From: Noviherbaspirillum aridicola
GTDB taxonomy: Bacteria > Pseudomonadota > Gammaproteobacteria > Burkholderiales > Burkholderiaceae_D
Length of the DNA: 64,000 nucleotides
NCBI RefSeq assembly: GCF_019656455.1
Contig: NZ_BPMK01000006.1
Location: forward strand, 62,001-126,000
Direction: 5' to 3'
Part shown: one piece after another, positions 1 to 8,845 of the stretch
Layout of the letters: each line of letters begins with the position of its first letter
Position numbering within the stretch: position 1 is the first letter of the stretch
Program-made: the position numbers and the translations under genes
Notes under the pieces: model-generated
Seen by the model: the letters and a program-made list of their open reading frames with translations, nothing else
Told to the model about the DNA's origin: nothing
Databases searched by the model: none

Positions 1-782
1 CCTTCATCGCCACCGGCGTGCGTCCGCGCGTCGCGATCCTGCGCGAGCAGGGTGTGAACTCGCATGTCGAGACCGCCTATGTCATGCATCGCGCCGGCTT
101 CACCGCGGTCGACGTGCACATGAGCGACCTGATCGCCGGCCGCGCGCGGCTCGACGACTTCAAGGGTTTCATCGCAGTCGGCGGGTTCTCCTATGGCGAC
201 GTGCTCGGCGCGGGCGAGGGCTGGGCCAAGACCATCCTCTTCAACGCCCGGCTGGCGGAGCAGTTCGCCGGCTTCTTCAATCGCGGCGATACCTTCGCGC
301 TCGGCATCTGCAACGGCTGCCAGATGATGAGCAATCTGAAGTCCATCATCCCCGGCGCTCATGCCTGGCCCAAGTTCACCCGCAACAAGTCCGAGCAGTT
401 CGAAGCGCGCTTCGCGATGGTGGAAGTGGCCGACTCGCCGTCCATCTTCTTCCAGGGCATGGCCGGCACCCAGAGTCCGATTGCGGTCGCCCACGGCGAA
501 GGCTTTGCGGACTTTTCGCAGACCGGCGACATCCGGGAAGCGATGGTGGCGATGCGCTGGATCGACAACCGCGGCCAGGCGACCGAGACCTATCCGTACA
601 ACCCGAACGGCTCGCCGCAGGGCATTACCTCGGTCACCACGCCCGACGGCCGCTTCACGGTGCTGATGCCGCATGCGGAGCGCGTGTTCCGTACGGTGCA
701 GCATTCCTGGCATCCGGACGGCTGGGGCGAGTTCTCGCCCTGGATGCGCATGTTCCGCAATGCCCGCAAGTGGGTGGGATAA
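1..782 (+). CDS. purL: Phosphoribosylformylglycinamidine synthase, C-terminal part (5' end outside window)
   Basis: This is the glutaminase end of the large single-chain PurL (FGAM synthase), which uses glutamine, ATP and FGAR in the fourth step of purine synthesis in the cytoplasm. The open frame runs to the left window edge, so the synthase part is missing. Visible class I amidotransferase features are the segment [18 protein letters not shown], the oxyanion region [17 protein letters not shown], the nucleophile elbow GICNGCQMM (catalytic Cys codon near 309) and the MPHAERVFR motif carrying the His/Glu of the triad. The protein ends KWVG, followed by TAA. It is followed by a GC-rich palindrome patch and a minus-strand gene, so it is the last gene of its unit. 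The call is secure; only the upstream extent is unknown. Confidence 0.97.
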   Translation, partial: FIATGVRPRVAILREQGVNSHVETAYVMHRAGFTAVDVHMSDLIAGRARLDDFKGFIAVGGFSYGDVLGAGEGWAKTILFNARLAEQFAGFFNRGDTFALGICNGCQMMSNLKSIIPGAHAWPKFTRNKSEQFEARFAMVEVADSPSIFFQGMAGTQSPIAVAHGEGFADFSQTGDIREAMVAMRWIDNRGQATETYPYNPNGSPQGITSVTTPDGRFTVLMPHAERVFRTVQHSWHPDGWGEFSPWMRMFRNARKWVG

Positions 783-1040
783 GGATAGGGTTGCGGCCGG
801 GGTAGGGCCGGCCTCCGTGCCGGCCTGGCGGTGGTGGTACAAGCGGCGCTGCGTTCGGCTGCGGCTGCGTTAACCGTTCTCCGGACCGCCGTCGTTTGGG
901 CCGGCAGGGACGCGGCCCTGCCGGCTTGAGTGGGATGGTCTCCGTGCCGGGTCTACCGGCTCGGCCCGAGTAGGGCCGGCGTCCCTGCCGGCCCGGCGCC
1001 GTTTGTCCGGAGAAAACAGACTCACGTTGCAAGCCGCGCG
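783..1040. repeat. Cluster of GC-rich palindromic (REP-like) units between purL and the parvulin gene
   Basis: This roughly 260-base gene-free stretch holds three related imperfect palindromes built on GGGCCGGC/GCCGGCCC arms. They lie near 806-828, 899-925 (GCCGGCAGGG, a 6-base loop, CCCTGCCGGC) and 971-996. Each could fold into a stable hairpin, and the phrase 'GTAGGGCCGGC' recurs at two of them. Short extragenic palindromes of this kind often sit behind highly expressed genes and affect 3' mRNA stability. No reading frame here looks coding. Family membership cannot be assigned without a genome-wide copy count. Confidence 0.6.
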
Positions 1041-1069
1041 AAAAAAAAGGCGCTTCGAATGAAGCGCCT
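1041..1069 (-). terminator. Intrinsic terminator of the parvulin gene
   Basis: A perfect 9-bp stem (AGGCGCTTC/GAAGCGCCT, 1048-1056 with 1061-1069) closes a GAAT loop. On the minus strand it runs directly into eight T residues (A tract at 1041-1048). It lies about 24 bases beyond the stop of the minus-strand parvulin gene. Confidence 0.9.
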
Positions 1070-1092
1070 CTCTCGCAATGCCCGGTCCGGGA

Positions 1093-1869
1093 TTACTGGA
1101 TCTTGGCCTTCTTGCGCAGGTCTTCCTGATAGGCCTGCAGCTTCTTCTGCTGCAGCGAGTCCGCGATCTGCGGCTTGACTTCTTCCAGGCTGGGCAGCTT
1201 GGCAGCGCGCACATCGTCCAGACGGATCACGTGGAAGCCGTACTGGGTCTTGACCGGGTTCTCGGTGAACTGGCCCTTCTGCAGCGCGACCATGGCGTCG
1301 GAGAACGGCTTGACGAAGGATGCCGGGGAAGCCCAGTCGAGGTCGCCGCCGTTGGCCGCGGAACCCGGATCCTTGGACTGCTTGGCGAGCTCTTCGAACT
1401 TGGCGCCGCCCTTGAGCTTGGCGATGATCGCCTTGGCGTCTTCTTCCTTCTCGACCAGGATGTGGCGCGCATGGTATTCCTTGTCGCCGGCCTGGGCCTT
1501 GAACTTGTCGTACTCGGCCTGGATCTCGCTGTCCTTGACCGGGTTCTTCTTCAGGTAGTCCTGCACCAGCGCGCGGATGGCGATCGACTGGCGGGCGATT
1601 TCAACCTGATTCTTGACTTCGGCCGAATTGCTCAGACCCAGCTTGTCGGCTTCCTGGATCAGGATTTCACGGTTGATCAGCTCCTGCTTGACCATGTCGC
1701 GCAACTGCGGGGAATCGGGCTGACCCTGTGCCGTCAGCTGCTTGATCATCACATCCGCGCGGGAAGAGGGGACAGGCTTGCCGTTGACGACGGCGAGGTT
1801 CTGGGCCATGGAAGGCAGCGCGACGGCAGCGACAAGCAGCATCACCAGGCGAGCGGGTTTCAAAGTCAT
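1093..1869 (-). CDS. Periplasmic parvulin-type peptidyl-prolyl isomerase (PpiC/SurA-like)
   Basis: The product is 258 residues. A hydrophobic signal peptide (about 1-22, ending ALPSMAQ) directs it to the periplasm. A helical chaperone-like segment with a SurA_N-type beginning (VVNGKPV, then helices to about 120) precedes a parvulin domain at about 131-221, recognised by HARHILVE, SKDPGSAANGGDLDW and the terminal YGFHVIRLDD. A lysine-rich helix ends the chain. Parvulins catalyse cis/trans isomerisation of prolyl bonds and help outer-membrane or secreted proteins fold; single-domain proteins of this size resemble Bordetella Par27. ATG at 1869 is preceded by TAGGAA. The gene stands alone, with its own terminator downstream and bolA 40 bases upstream on the same strand. 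The family is certain; client proteins are unknown. Confidence 0.93.
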   Translation of the reverse strand: MTLKPARLVMLLVAAVALPSMAQNLAVVNGKPVPSSRADVMIKQLTAQGQPDSPQLRDMVKQELINREILIQEADKLGLSNSAEVKNQVEIARQSIAIRALVQDYLKKNPVKDSEIQAEYDKFKAQAGDKEYHARHILVEKEEDAKAIIAKLKGGAKFEELAKQSKDPGSAANGGDLDWASPASFVKPFSDAMVALQKGQFTENPVKTQYGFHVIRLDDVRAAKLPSLEEVKPQIADSLQQKKLQAYQEDLRKKAKIQ

Positions 1870-1909
1870 TGTCTGTTCCTACAGAGGTTGGGTTATCAAA
1901 CCGGCGCCG

Positions 1910-2182
1910 TCACTCCACTTCGGACGGCGCAAGGGCGATGATGTTGAGCGCGTGAATCTCGCTGGTCATCATGTCGCGCAGCGAATCATACACCAGTCGA
2001 TGCCGCGCTATCCGGTTCAGGCCTGCGAAACGGTCGGAAACAATGCGTAACCGGAAGTGACCGGCGCCGGAAGCCGCACCGGCGTGGCCGGCATGAAGAT
2101 GGGATTCGTCTTCCAGCTCGCAGGCGAGCGGCGAGAAGCTGTCGGCCAGCCGTGCGCGGATCCTGTCGACGCGTGCGTTCAT
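1910..2182 (-). CDS. BolA family protein
   Basis: This is a 90-residue BolA-fold protein. The start chosen is the ATG at 2182 ([12 protein letters not shown]), which overlaps the stop of yciB by four bases and therefore looks translationally coupled; a longer upstream frame has no family similarity. The region [26 protein letters not shown] carries the class II KH-like helix-turn-strand of BolA (conserved H-R-x-V-Y, about 61-65), followed by the usual terminal helix with [12 protein letters not shown]. BolA proteins typically partner monothiol glutaredoxins and take part in iron-sulfur handling, and some act in stress morphology. In Burkholderiales bolA commonly lies next to yciB, as here. 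Which BolA subtype (BolA or IbaG) this is cannot be decided by eye. Confidence 0.9.
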   Translation of the reverse strand: MNARVDRIRARLADSFSPLACELEDESHLHAGHAGAASGAGHFRLRIVSDRFAGLNRIARHRLVYDSLRDMMTSEIHALNIIALAPSEVE

Positions 2183-2799
2183 TGCTGGTCCTTCACATGC
2201 TTCGAGAGGAACAGGCTCTGGCCGACGATGAAGGCCAGCATCAGCGCGGTAAAGCCGAACAGCTTGAAGTTGACCCAGAAGGCGGTGGAAAAGCTGTAGG
2301 CGACGATCAGATTGATGGCGCCCATGGCGCCGAAGAAAGCGGCCCAGGACAGGTTGAGCCGCTGCCAGACCGGATCGGGCAGGGCAACCTGCTTCTCCAT
2401 CATCATCCGGATCAGGTTCTTGCCCATGAAAGCCTGCGCCACCAGCAGTGCGGCGCCGAAGCACCAGTACAGCATGGTCGGCTTCCACTTGATGAAGGTT
2501 TCATTGTGGAAGTAGATGGTCGCGCCGCCGAAGATGGTGATGATCGCCAGCGAGACCCACAGCATGTTGTCGACCTTCTTGCGGCGCAGGATAAGCCAGC
2601 CGACCTGTGCAAAGGTGGCCAGGATCGCCACCGCGGTAGCCAGCATGATCGGCGCCTGGGCGAGCGTGCCGCCGCTGCCCGATACGAGGGCGGACAGATA
2701 CTGCTGCACCAGGCCCTGGGCGGCGTCGGGATTGCCTTCGCCCCACTTGAAGACGGCGAAGAAGAGGATGACGGGGAAGAGATCAAACAGGAACTTCAT
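2179..2799 (-). CDS. yciB: Inner-membrane septation protein A family (YciB)
   Basis: This 206-residue, strongly hydrophobic protein has about five membrane spans. It begins [19 protein letters not shown], the hallmark N-terminus of YciB/IspA-type septation proteins, and contains the conserved [14 protein letters not shown] and NLSWAAFF segments. In E. coli YciB is an inner-membrane protein implicated in cell-envelope synthesis and division; the name 'intracellular septation protein A' comes from Shigella. The ATGA overlap with the downstream bolA start indicates co-translation. msrB ends 21 bases upstream, so the gene may be read through from the crp-selO-msrB unit. Confidence 0.93.
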   Translation of the reverse strand: MKFLFDLFPVILFFAVFKWGEGNPDAAQGLVQQYLSALVSGSGGTLAQAPIMLATAVAILATFAQVGWLILRRKKVDNMLWVSLAIITIFGGATIYFHNETFIKWKPTMLYWCFGAALLVAQAFMGKNLIRMMMEKQVALPDPVWQRLNLSWAAFFGAMGAINLIVAYSFSTAFWVNFKLFGFTALMLAFIVGQSLFLSKHVKDQQ

Positions 2800-2820
2800 C
2801 TGGCGGCATGCCCTCGTGTG

Positions 2821-3216
2821 TCAGGTAGGTTCGAACCGCAGCGCGGCGGAATTGATGCAGTAGCGCAGTCCGGTCGGCGGCGGGCCATCGGGGAAAACAT
2901 GGCCCAGGTGCGCGTCGCAGACCTTGCACAGGATTTCGGTGCGTATCATGCCATGACTCCGGTCTATGCGTTCGGCAACCTTGTCCGGATCCAGCGGCCG
3001 GAAGTAGCTCGGCCAGCCGCAGCCCGAGTCGAACTTGGCATCCGATTCGAACAGCGGCGTGTCGCAGCAGACGCAGGTATAGATGCCATGCTCGTGGTGA
3101 TCCCAGTAACGCCCGGTGAATGCGCGTTCGGTCGCGGCCTGGCGGGTCACCTGGTATGCCAGCGGGTCGAGCTGGGCGCGCCATTCGGCGTCGGTCTTGG
3201 TCACTTTTTCGGTCAT
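2821..3216 (-). CDS. msrB: Peptide-methionine (R)-S-oxide reductase
   Basis: The 131-residue cytoplasmic enzyme reduces the R-epimer of methionine sulfoxide in proteins. The four structural zinc cysteines appear as CxxC pairs (C48/C51 in YTCVCC and C97/C100 in CKVC). The catalytic cysteine is C120 in the signature [11 protein letters not shown], preceded by the conserved GCGWPS and [12 protein letters not shown]. There is no signal peptide. The start ATG at 3216 overlaps the TGA of the upstream selO gene by four bases, so the repair enzyme is translationally coupled to the AMPylase SelO. Both belong to oxidative-stress defence, which supports a common role. Confidence 0.97.
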   Translation of the reverse strand: MTEKVTKTDAEWRAQLDPLAYQVTRQAATERAFTGRYWDHHEHGIYTCVCCDTPLFESDAKFDSGCGWPSYFRPLDPDKVAERIDRSHGMIRTEILCKVCDAHLGHVFPDGPPPTGLRYCINSAALRFEPT

Positions 3217-4718
3217 GATGAGCAGCTCACTTCAAGATCGTTGGCCCAGTCGGGCGGCAGGTCGGCGTAGCGCTCGTTTTCCGGCTGCTCGTCGAACGGC
3301 CGCTCGAGCACGGAAAGCAGTTGCGCCACTTCTGAAAAATCCCCGGTCTGCGCCTTCTCGATCGCCTGCTGGGCGAGGTAGTTGCGCAGCACGTACTTCG
3401 GGTTGACCGCGTCCATCGCGGTGCGCCGTGCCGCGTCGTCGGAATTCTCCCGGCGCAGCCGCTCCCGATACTGTACCGCCCACGCGTCGAAGCCGGCACG
3501 GTCGATGAACATGTCGCGCAGCGGCGCGTCGGCCGCCGGGTCCTCCACCTTCAAGCCACCGAGGCGGCGGAAGAAAGCGGTGAAGTCCGGGTGGTTGGCC
3601 TGCAGCAGCGTGTACAGGGCATCGATCAGCCCCGCGTCAGCCTCTTCCCGCGTCCGCAGGCCCAGCTTAGCGCGCATCAGCGCTTCGAACTTCGCACTGT
3701 ACACCGCGCCGTAGGCATCGAGCGCCACCTGCGCGTCGTCCACTTCGCCTATCAGCGGCAGCAGGGCCTGGCCGAGCGCGAAGCAGTTCCACTGCCCGAT
3801 CTTCGGCTGCATATGATAAGCGTAGCGGCCGGCATGGTCGCTGTGATTGCAGATGTGGCGGGCGTCGAAGGCCTCCATGAAGCCGAACGGGCCATAGTCG
3901 ATGGTCAGTCCGAGTATCGACATATTGTCCGTGTTCATCACGCCGTGCATGAAACCCACCGACTGCCATTGCGCCATCAGTTCCGCGGTACGGCGGGTGA
4001 CTTCGCGCAGCAGCGCCTGGTAGCGGTTGGACTCGCCCGCGAGTTCGGGATAGAAGCGGTCGATCACGTAGTCGGCCAGGATTTTCAGCTCCTGCCCGCG
4101 GTCGTTGTAGAACCAGTGTTCGAAGGAGCCGAAGCGCACCCAGCTCGGCGCCATGCGGGTGCAGATCGCCGCGGTTTCGATGGTTTCGCGCCGCACCGGC
4201 ATGTCCGAACCGGTTACGCACAGCGCGCGCGAGGTCGGGATGCCGAGCGCGGCCATCGCTTCCGAGCACAGAAATTCCCGGATCGACGAGCGCAGCACCG
4301 CGCGGCCGTCGCCCATGCGGGAATAAGGGGTGAGGCCGGCACCCTTGAGCTGCAGCTCGAGCCGGCCGGCCGGCGCGGCGTCCCGCGCCGGAACGTCGCC
4401 GAGGAGGATCGCGCGGCCGTCGCCGAGCTGGCCCGCCCAGACGCCGAACTGGTGGCCCGAATACACCGCCGACAACGGCTGCGAGCCGGGCAGGATGCGG
4501 TTGCCGGAGAATGCCTCCACCGCTTCCGTGCGCGCGAGATCGGCGGGATCAAGCCCGATCAGCGCGGCCGCCCCCGGACTGGCGCCGACCAGGTAGGGCG
4601 CCGGCACCGGCGTCGGCTGGAGCCGGGTAAAGAATTCCGACGGCAGGCCCGCGAAAGAGTTTTCGAAGGCGAGGCTGTCGGCGCCGGCCAGGGGCGGCGT
4701 ACGTTCCGGGGCATTCAT
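3213..4718 (-). CDS. selO: Protein adenylyltransferase SelO (YdiU)
   Basis: The gene encodes a 501-residue pseudokinase that transfers AMP to hydroxyl side chains of target proteins and is linked to redox homeostasis. The start is the ATG at 4718 ([12 protein letters not shown]), which overlaps the end of the upstream crp-like gene by four bases; the longer open frame upstream is the shadow of that gene. Conserved SelO features are [17 protein letters not shown] (about 88-103), [22 protein letters not shown] (about 125-145), [13 protein letters not shown] (about 256-268) and IDYGPFGFM. The chain ends SCSS: the cysteine three residues from the end corresponds to the position of selenocysteine in eukaryotic SELENOO and is expected to be redox active. 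Confidence 0.95.
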   Translation of the reverse strand: MNAPERTPPLAGADSLAFENSFAGLPSEFFTRLQPTPVPAPYLVGASPGAAALIGLDPADLARTEAVEAFSGNRILPGSQPLSAVYSGHQFGVWAGQLGDGRAILLGDVPARDAAPAGRLELQLKGAGLTPYSRMGDGRAVLRSSIREFLCSEAMAALGIPTSRALCVTGSDMPVRRETIETAAICTRMAPSWVRFGSFEHWFYNDRGQELKILADYVIDRFYPELAGESNRYQALLREVTRRTAELMAQWQSVGFMHGVMNTDNMSILGLTIDYGPFGFMEAFDARHICNHSDHAGRYAYHMQPKIGQWNCFALGQALLPLIGEVDDAQVALDAYGAVYSAKFEALMRAKLGLRTREEADAGLIDALYTLLQANHPDFTAFFRRLGGLKVEDPAADAPLRDMFIDRAGFDAWAVQYRERLRRENSDDAARRTAMDAVNPKYVLRNYLAQQAIEKAQTGDFSEVAQLLSVLERPFDEQPENERYADLPPDWANDLEVSCSS

Positions 4719-5467
4719 GAGGCTTCCTTTTCTGGCGGCAAGAGCGTGCCGCGTTCGGGGTAGGCGATCGCGCCGAGGTCGGCCGCGCGCCGAATGGAGA
4801 TACGGCCATATTTGGTCTGTATCAATCCGTTTTGTTCCCACTGCTGCAGGAGCCTGGAAATGCTCTGGCGCGACTTGCCCAGCAATTGGCCGAGTTCTTC
4901 CTGGGTCAGCGGTACGTCCCGTCCGTGCCTGTCGGTGGCCGCGTTCATTGCCGACGGCTTGAGATGCGCGAGTTCGAGCAGCCGTCGGGCCAGCCGCTGT
5001 CCGAGCGGCGCGGTGGCCGCTTCCTCGACCATGTCGAAGGTGGCGCGCAGGCGAAGGCTGAGCATGCGCGCGAAACGTTCGGAGACCGCCGGATGCGTCC
5101 GCAGCAGGCGGCGGAAATCCGTCCTCGCATGAAACAGCAGGGTCGTCGGCCCCGACGCGTGCGCGTCGTGCGTACGCGGAAGGCCGTCGAACAGCGAGAT
5201 TTCGCCGAAGGCCGCGGGCGCGTCGAGTACCGCGATCACCGTCGACTGCCCCGCGGCCGTGGCCCGCGAAAAGCGTACCGCGCCGCGCGCGATCGTGTAG
5301 AAGCCGTCCGCATCGGCGCCGCGCGCGTGGATCAGACCGCCGTCTTCGACGGAACGCAGCACGCCGCATCCGGCGGCCTCGGCCACCACAGCATCGGGAA
5401 ATCCGGACAGCCAGGAAGCGCGAAGCAGGGCGGACTTGTCGATCGCGTCGTTGATGCGGTTCTGCAT
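4715..5467 (-). CDS. Crp/Fnr family transcriptional regulator
   Basis: The product is 250 residues. An N-terminal cyclic-nucleotide-binding-type beta barrel (about 20-135, with [18 protein letters not shown] resembling the phosphate-binding cassette) is followed by a long dimer helix and a winged helix-turn-helix ([21 protein letters not shown]). There is only one cysteine in the first 40 residues, so it is not an oxygen-sensing Fe-S FNR. Its effector cannot be told from sequence. Its stop overlaps the selO start by four bases, and selO in turn overlaps msrB, giving a three-gene coupled operon. This makes a redox or oxidant signal and autoregulation plausible. The start ATG at 5467 faces the divergent aldolase gene across 115 bases. 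Confidence 0.9.
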   Translation of the reverse strand: MQNRINDAIDKSALLRASWLSGFPDAVVAEAAGCGVLRSVEDGGLIHARGADADGFYTIARGAVRFSRATAAGQSTVIAVLDAPAAFGEISLFDGLPRTHDAHASGPTTLLFHARTDFRRLLRTHPAVSERFARMLSLRLRATFDMVEEAATAPLGQRLARRLLELAHLKPSAMNAATDRHGRDVPLTQEELGQLLGKSRQSISRLLQQWEQNGLIQTKYGRISIRRAADLGAIAYPERGTLLPPEKEAS

Positions 5468-5582
5468 GCGAATGTAAAGTAGTTGACAGTCAGGCAGGCG
5501 GCTCTGCGAAGATACTGCATGCGCGCGCCGCCATGCGCAGGCGCAGCGCGCGCCTATTTTGACAGAGATGAGGAGACACCAT

Positions 5583-6359
5583 ATGAACGCGCCCGAGAAG
5601 TTGAATTTTGCGTCGATGCAAGACCGGGTTTCTCCGGAAGAATGGCAGGCCCGTGTCGATCTTGCCGCCTGCTACCGTCTCGTCGCCGATTTCGGCTGGG
5701 ACGACCTGATCTTCACCCATATCACCGCACGCGTGCCCGGCACCGAGGATCAATTCCTGATCAACCCGTATGGCCTGATGTTCGATGAAATCACCGCTTC
5801 CTCGCTGGTGAAGATCGACATCAACGGCAACAAGCTCGACGAGTCGCCGTATCCGGTCAATCCGGCCGGTTTCACCATCCATTCGGCGATCCACGCCCAT
5901 CGCCACGACGCCCAGTGCGTGCTGCACATCCACAGCGTCAACGGTGTCGCGGTGTCGGCCCAGAAGGAAGGCCTGCTGCCGATTTCGCAGCAGTCGATTT
6001 TCGTGTGCTCCAGCCTTGCGTATCACGACTACGAGGGCGTGGCCCTGCGCGACGATGAAAAGCCGCGGTTGGTCGCCGACCTCGGCAACAAGAATTACCT
6101 GATGCTGCGCAACCACGGCCTGCTCACGCTGGGCAAGACCATCGCCGATGCCTTCGTCAACATGTATGTCTTCGAGGCGGCCTGCATGATCCAGGTGCGC
6201 GCCCAGGCGGGGGGAGGGGAACTGATCCGCATCCCGTCCACCATCCTCGACACCGCGCAGGCCCAGGCCAGGACGGTCACGAAGTCGGCCGGCGGCATGC
6301 TCGCCTGGCCCGGCCTGCTGCGCCGGCTGGACCGCAAGGATCCTTCCTACCGTACCTGA
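5583..6359 (+). CDS. Class II aldolase/adducin family protein
   Basis: This 258-residue protein has the class II aldolase fold. Metal-binding histidines are visible in HAHRHD and VLHIHS (about 100-122) and in LRNHGLLTLG (about 178-187), with FTHITARVPG near the N-terminus forming the phosphate/substrate loop. The family contains fuculose- and ribulose-phosphate aldolases and epimerases but also many enzymes of unknown substrate; this subgroup of about 255 residues is usually left unnamed. I chose the ATG at 5583, which has GAGGAGA five to eleven bases upstream, over a start 24 bases earlier. The HD-domain gene follows after 25 bases, suggesting an operon. Confidence 0.9.
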   Translation: MNAPEKLNFASMQDRVSPEEWQARVDLAACYRLVADFGWDDLIFTHITARVPGTEDQFLINPYGLMFDEITASSLVKIDINGNKLDESPYPVNPAGFTIHSAIHAHRHDAQCVLHIHSVNGVAVSAQKEGLLPISQQSIFVCSSLAYHDYEGVALRDDEKPRLVADLGNKNYLMLRNHGLLTLGKTIADAFVNMYVFEAACMIQVRAQAGGGELIRIPSTILDTAQAQARTVTKSAGGMLAWPGLLRRLDRKDPSYRT

Positions 6360-6384
6360 TACCGAACCGGAGACACACAAGAAC

Positions 6385-6972
6385 ATGGATACACTCGACC
6401 ATCCGCGCGCGAGCTTTCGCGACATGCAGGACAGCACCGCCGAGGACTGGCAGATCATCGGCGCCGAATTCAAGGCCTATGCGGCGAATCTGCCGGATCG
6501 CGTGCTGGCGCACCTGCGCCTGCTCGACGGCGACTGCGGGGGCTTCCCGGTCGACCGCCTGACCCACAGCCTGCAGACGGCCACCCGCGCCTGGCGGGAC
6601 GGCAAGGACGAGGAATATGTGATCTGCGCGCTGCTGCACGACATCGGCGACACGCTCGGCAGCTTCAATCATCCCGACATCGCCGCCGCCATCCTCAAGC
6701 CTTTCGTGAGCGCGGAAAACCACCAGATGGTGGAGAAGCACGGCATCTTCCAGGGCTATTACTTCTTCCATCACCTCGGCATGAACCGCAACCTTCGGGA
6801 CCAGTTCGCGGGGCAGGCGATCTACGACCGCACCCTGGAGTTTTGCGAGAAGTACGACGCGCCGGCCTTCGATCCGGATTACGACACGCTGCCGCTGTCC
6901 TTTTTCGAGCCGATGCTGCGACGCGTAATGGCAAGGCCGAAAAACACCATCTACAAGGCGGTATCCGAATAA
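6385..6972 (+). CDS. HD-domain protein of the PhnZ/MIOX-like diiron type
   Basis: The 195-residue protein is normally annotated as a predicted HD phosphohydrolase. The ligand spacing is that of the mixed-valence diiron oxygenase branch: His in THSLQTA, then exactly 24 residues to the HD of LLHDIGD, later histidines in ENHQMVEKHG and FFHHLG, and a terminal EKYDAPAFDPDYD resembling the conserved WD/YD element that supplies the last Asp ligand. In PhnZ and myo-inositol oxygenase such sites cleave C-P or C-C bonds with O2. The PhnZ substrate-latch Glu is not conserved (Phe lies there). The enzyme could therefore be either an oxygenase or a phosphohydrolase. It follows the class II aldolase gene closely, so a joint catabolic step is plausible. 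Confidence 0.82.
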   Translation: MDTLDHPRASFRDMQDSTAEDWQIIGAEFKAYAANLPDRVLAHLRLLDGDCGGFPVDRLTHSLQTATRAWRDGKDEEYVICALLHDIGDTLGSFNHPDIAAAILKPFVSAENHQMVEKHGIFQGYYFFHHLGMNRNLRDQFAGQAIYDRTLEFCEKYDAPAFDPDYDTLPLSFFEPMLRRVMARPKNTIYKAVSE

Positions 6973-7026
6973 AAAATTCCCGCAAACGGGATTGATGCGC
7001 CGCACAATCGAAAGTCGTTGACGCAT

Positions 7027-7044
7027 TAGCACGGTCGTTCAAAA
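7027..7044. promoter_or_regulatory. Putative operator upstream of acyl-CoA ligase (motif AGCACGGTCGTTC)
   Basis: The site TAGCACGGTCGTTCAAAA lies 76 bases before the ligase start. It shares the core ACGGTCGT with sites before livH (11678), the fadJ-like gene (on the complementary strand at 49466) and the MDR reductase (24434). The half-site arrangement ACG-NN-CGT is typical of a dimeric TetR-type repressor. Confidence 0.5.
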
Positions 7045-7119
7045 ATCACGCTTGTTCCTGGCGCCCGTTCACAGCGGGCGCCAGCGGTCCCATCGCAACC
7101 ACAACAAGCAGGAGACAGG

Positions 7120-8772
7120 ATGTCGGACTACCCCAAGAGCCCACTCATGGGCCAGATGATGAGCCAGCCCCTGCTCATCTCCAGCATCATCAAGCATGCC
7201 GACCGCTATTACGGCGCCAACGAAATCGTATCCCGCCGCGTTGAAGGCGACATTCACCGCTATACCTATCGCGACTGCCACAGGCGTTCCCGCCAGATGG
7301 CCAACGCGCTTGCCGGCCTGGGCGTGAAGATGGGCGACCGTGTCGCCACGCTTGCCTGGAACGGCTACCGCCACCTCGAGCTGTACTACGCGATCTCCGG
7401 TTCGGGCGCCGTGATGCATACCATCAATCCGCGCCTGCATCCCGAGCAGATCGCCTACATCGTCAACCATGCCGAAGACCAGTACCTGTTCTTCGACATG
7501 ACCTTCCTGCCGCTGGTGGAGGCGTTCGCCGCCCACTGCAAGACGGTCAAGGGTTTCGTCATGATGTGCGACCGCGACCGCATGCCGGCCGAGAGCAAGA
7601 TTCCGAACCTGATGTGCTACGAGGAGCTCATCGAGAAGAGTTCCGACGTCTACGAGTGGCCGCTGTTCGACGAGAATTCCGCCTCCAGCCTGTGCTACAC
7701 CTCGGGCACGACCGGCAATCCGAAGGGCGCGCTGTATTCGCACCGCTCGACCGTGTTGCATTCCTATGCATCGGCGATGCCGGACGCACTCAACGTGTCC
7801 TCGCGCGACGCCGTGCTGCCGGTGGTGCCGATGTTCCACGTCAATGCCTGGGGCCTGCCGTATTCGGTGCCGCTGACCGGCGCCAAGATGGTGTTCCCCG
7901 GCCCCAACCTGGACGGCAAGTCGATCTATGAACTGTTCGAACAGGAGAAGGTGACCTTTTCCGCCGGCGTGCCGACCGTCTGGCTCGGCCTGCTCACCCA
8001 TGTCGGCCAGAACAACCTGCAGTTCTCGACCTTCAAGCGCACCGTCATCGGCGGCTCGGCCTGTCCGCCGGCGATGATGAAGACCTTCCGCGAGAAGTAC
8101 AACGTGGAAGTGGTGCACGCCTGGGGCATGACGGAGATGTCGCCGCTGGGCACCGCCTGCACGCTGCAGGCGCATCACCTGAACCTGCCCGCCGAGAAGC
8201 AGCAGGCCATCCTGGAGAAGCAGGGCCACGCCATCTACGGCGTCGACATGAAGATCGTCGGCGACGACGGCAAGGAACTGCCGTGGGACGGCAAGACCTA
8301 CGGCAACCTGCTGGTCAAGGGTCCCTGGATCATCAGCAGCTACTTCAAGAGCGAAGGCGGCGACGTGCTGCAGGACGGCTGGTTCCCCACCGGCGACGTC
8401 GCCACTATCGACGCCGACGGCTACATGCAGATCACCGACCGCAGCAAGGATGTGATCAAGTCCGGCGGCGAGTGGATCGGCACCATCGACCTGGAAAACA
8501 TCGCCATGGCCCACCCGGCCGTGCAGCAGGCCGCCTGCATCGGCGTCTTCCATCCGAAGTGGGATGAGCGCCCGCTGCTGGTGGTGGTCAGGAAGCCCGG
8601 CGTCGAGGTGAGCAAGGAAGAACTGATCAAGTTCTATGACGGCAAGATCGCGAAGTGGTGGACGCCGGACGACGTCACCTTCGTCGATGCGCTGCCGATC
8701 GGCGCCACCGGAAAGGTGTTGAAAAATCGCATACGCGAACAATTCAAGGAGTACAAACTGCCCACCGCATGA
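7120..8772 (+). CDS. Medium/long-chain acyl-CoA ligase (ANL superfamily)
   Basis: This 550-residue AMP-forming enzyme activates a carboxylic acid to its CoA thioester. The P-loop [19 protein letters not shown] lies at about 191-209, the A5-type motif [13 protein letters not shown] near 330, the hinge/adenylate motif [25 protein letters not shown] near 425-450, and the catalytic lysine region [15 protein letters not shown] near the end. Proteins of this length and type are variously annotated as fatty-acyl-CoA ligases or 3-(methylthio)propionyl-CoA ligase DmdB. The substrate cannot be read from sequence. It directly precedes a Liv-type importer with two binding proteins and shares an operator-like motif with livH and a beta-oxidation gene, which favours a fatty, dicarboxylic or aromatic acid. 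The start follows AGGAGACAGG. Confidence 0.92.
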   Translation: MSDYPKSPLMGQMMSQPLLISSIIKHADRYYGANEIVSRRVEGDIHRYTYRDCHRRSRQMANALAGLGVKMGDRVATLAWNGYRHLELYYAISGSGAVMHTINPRLHPEQIAYIVNHAEDQYLFFDMTFLPLVEAFAAHCKTVKGFVMMCDRDRMPAESKIPNLMCYEELIEKSSDVYEWPLFDENSASSLCYTSGTTGNPKGALYSHRSTVLHSYASAMPDALNVSSRDAVLPVVPMFHVNAWGLPYSVPLTGAKMVFPGPNLDGKSIYELFEQEKVTFSAGVPTVWLGLLTHVGQNNLQFSTFKRTVIGGSACPPAMMKTFREKYNVEVVHAWGMTEMSPLGTACTLQAHHLNLPAEKQQAILEKQGHAIYGVDMKIVGDDGKELPWDGKTYGNLLVKGPWIISSYFKSEGGDVLQDGWFPTGDVATIDADGYMQITDRSKDVIKSGGEWIGTIDLENIAMAHPAVQQAACIGVFHPKWDERPLLVVVRKPGVEVSKEELIKFYDGKIAKWWTPDDVTFVDALPIGATGKVLKNRIREQFKEYKLPTA

Positions 8773-8845
8773 TAGCTTGACGTAGCAAAACAGAAGCCGC
8801 AAAGGCTCGTTTCAGAAAACCAAACCGAGAGACAGGAAGAGACAA

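Noticed and set aside
5483-5516. Sigma-70 promoter (TTGACA with GATACT) for the class II aldolase gene
   Set aside because: The spacing is about 22 bases, too long for a normal promoter.
6973-7000. Hairpin TTCCCG-CAAA-CGGGA after the HD gene as a terminator
   Set aside because: The T tract lies on the minus strand, where no gene ends; for the plus-strand gene it lacks a T run.
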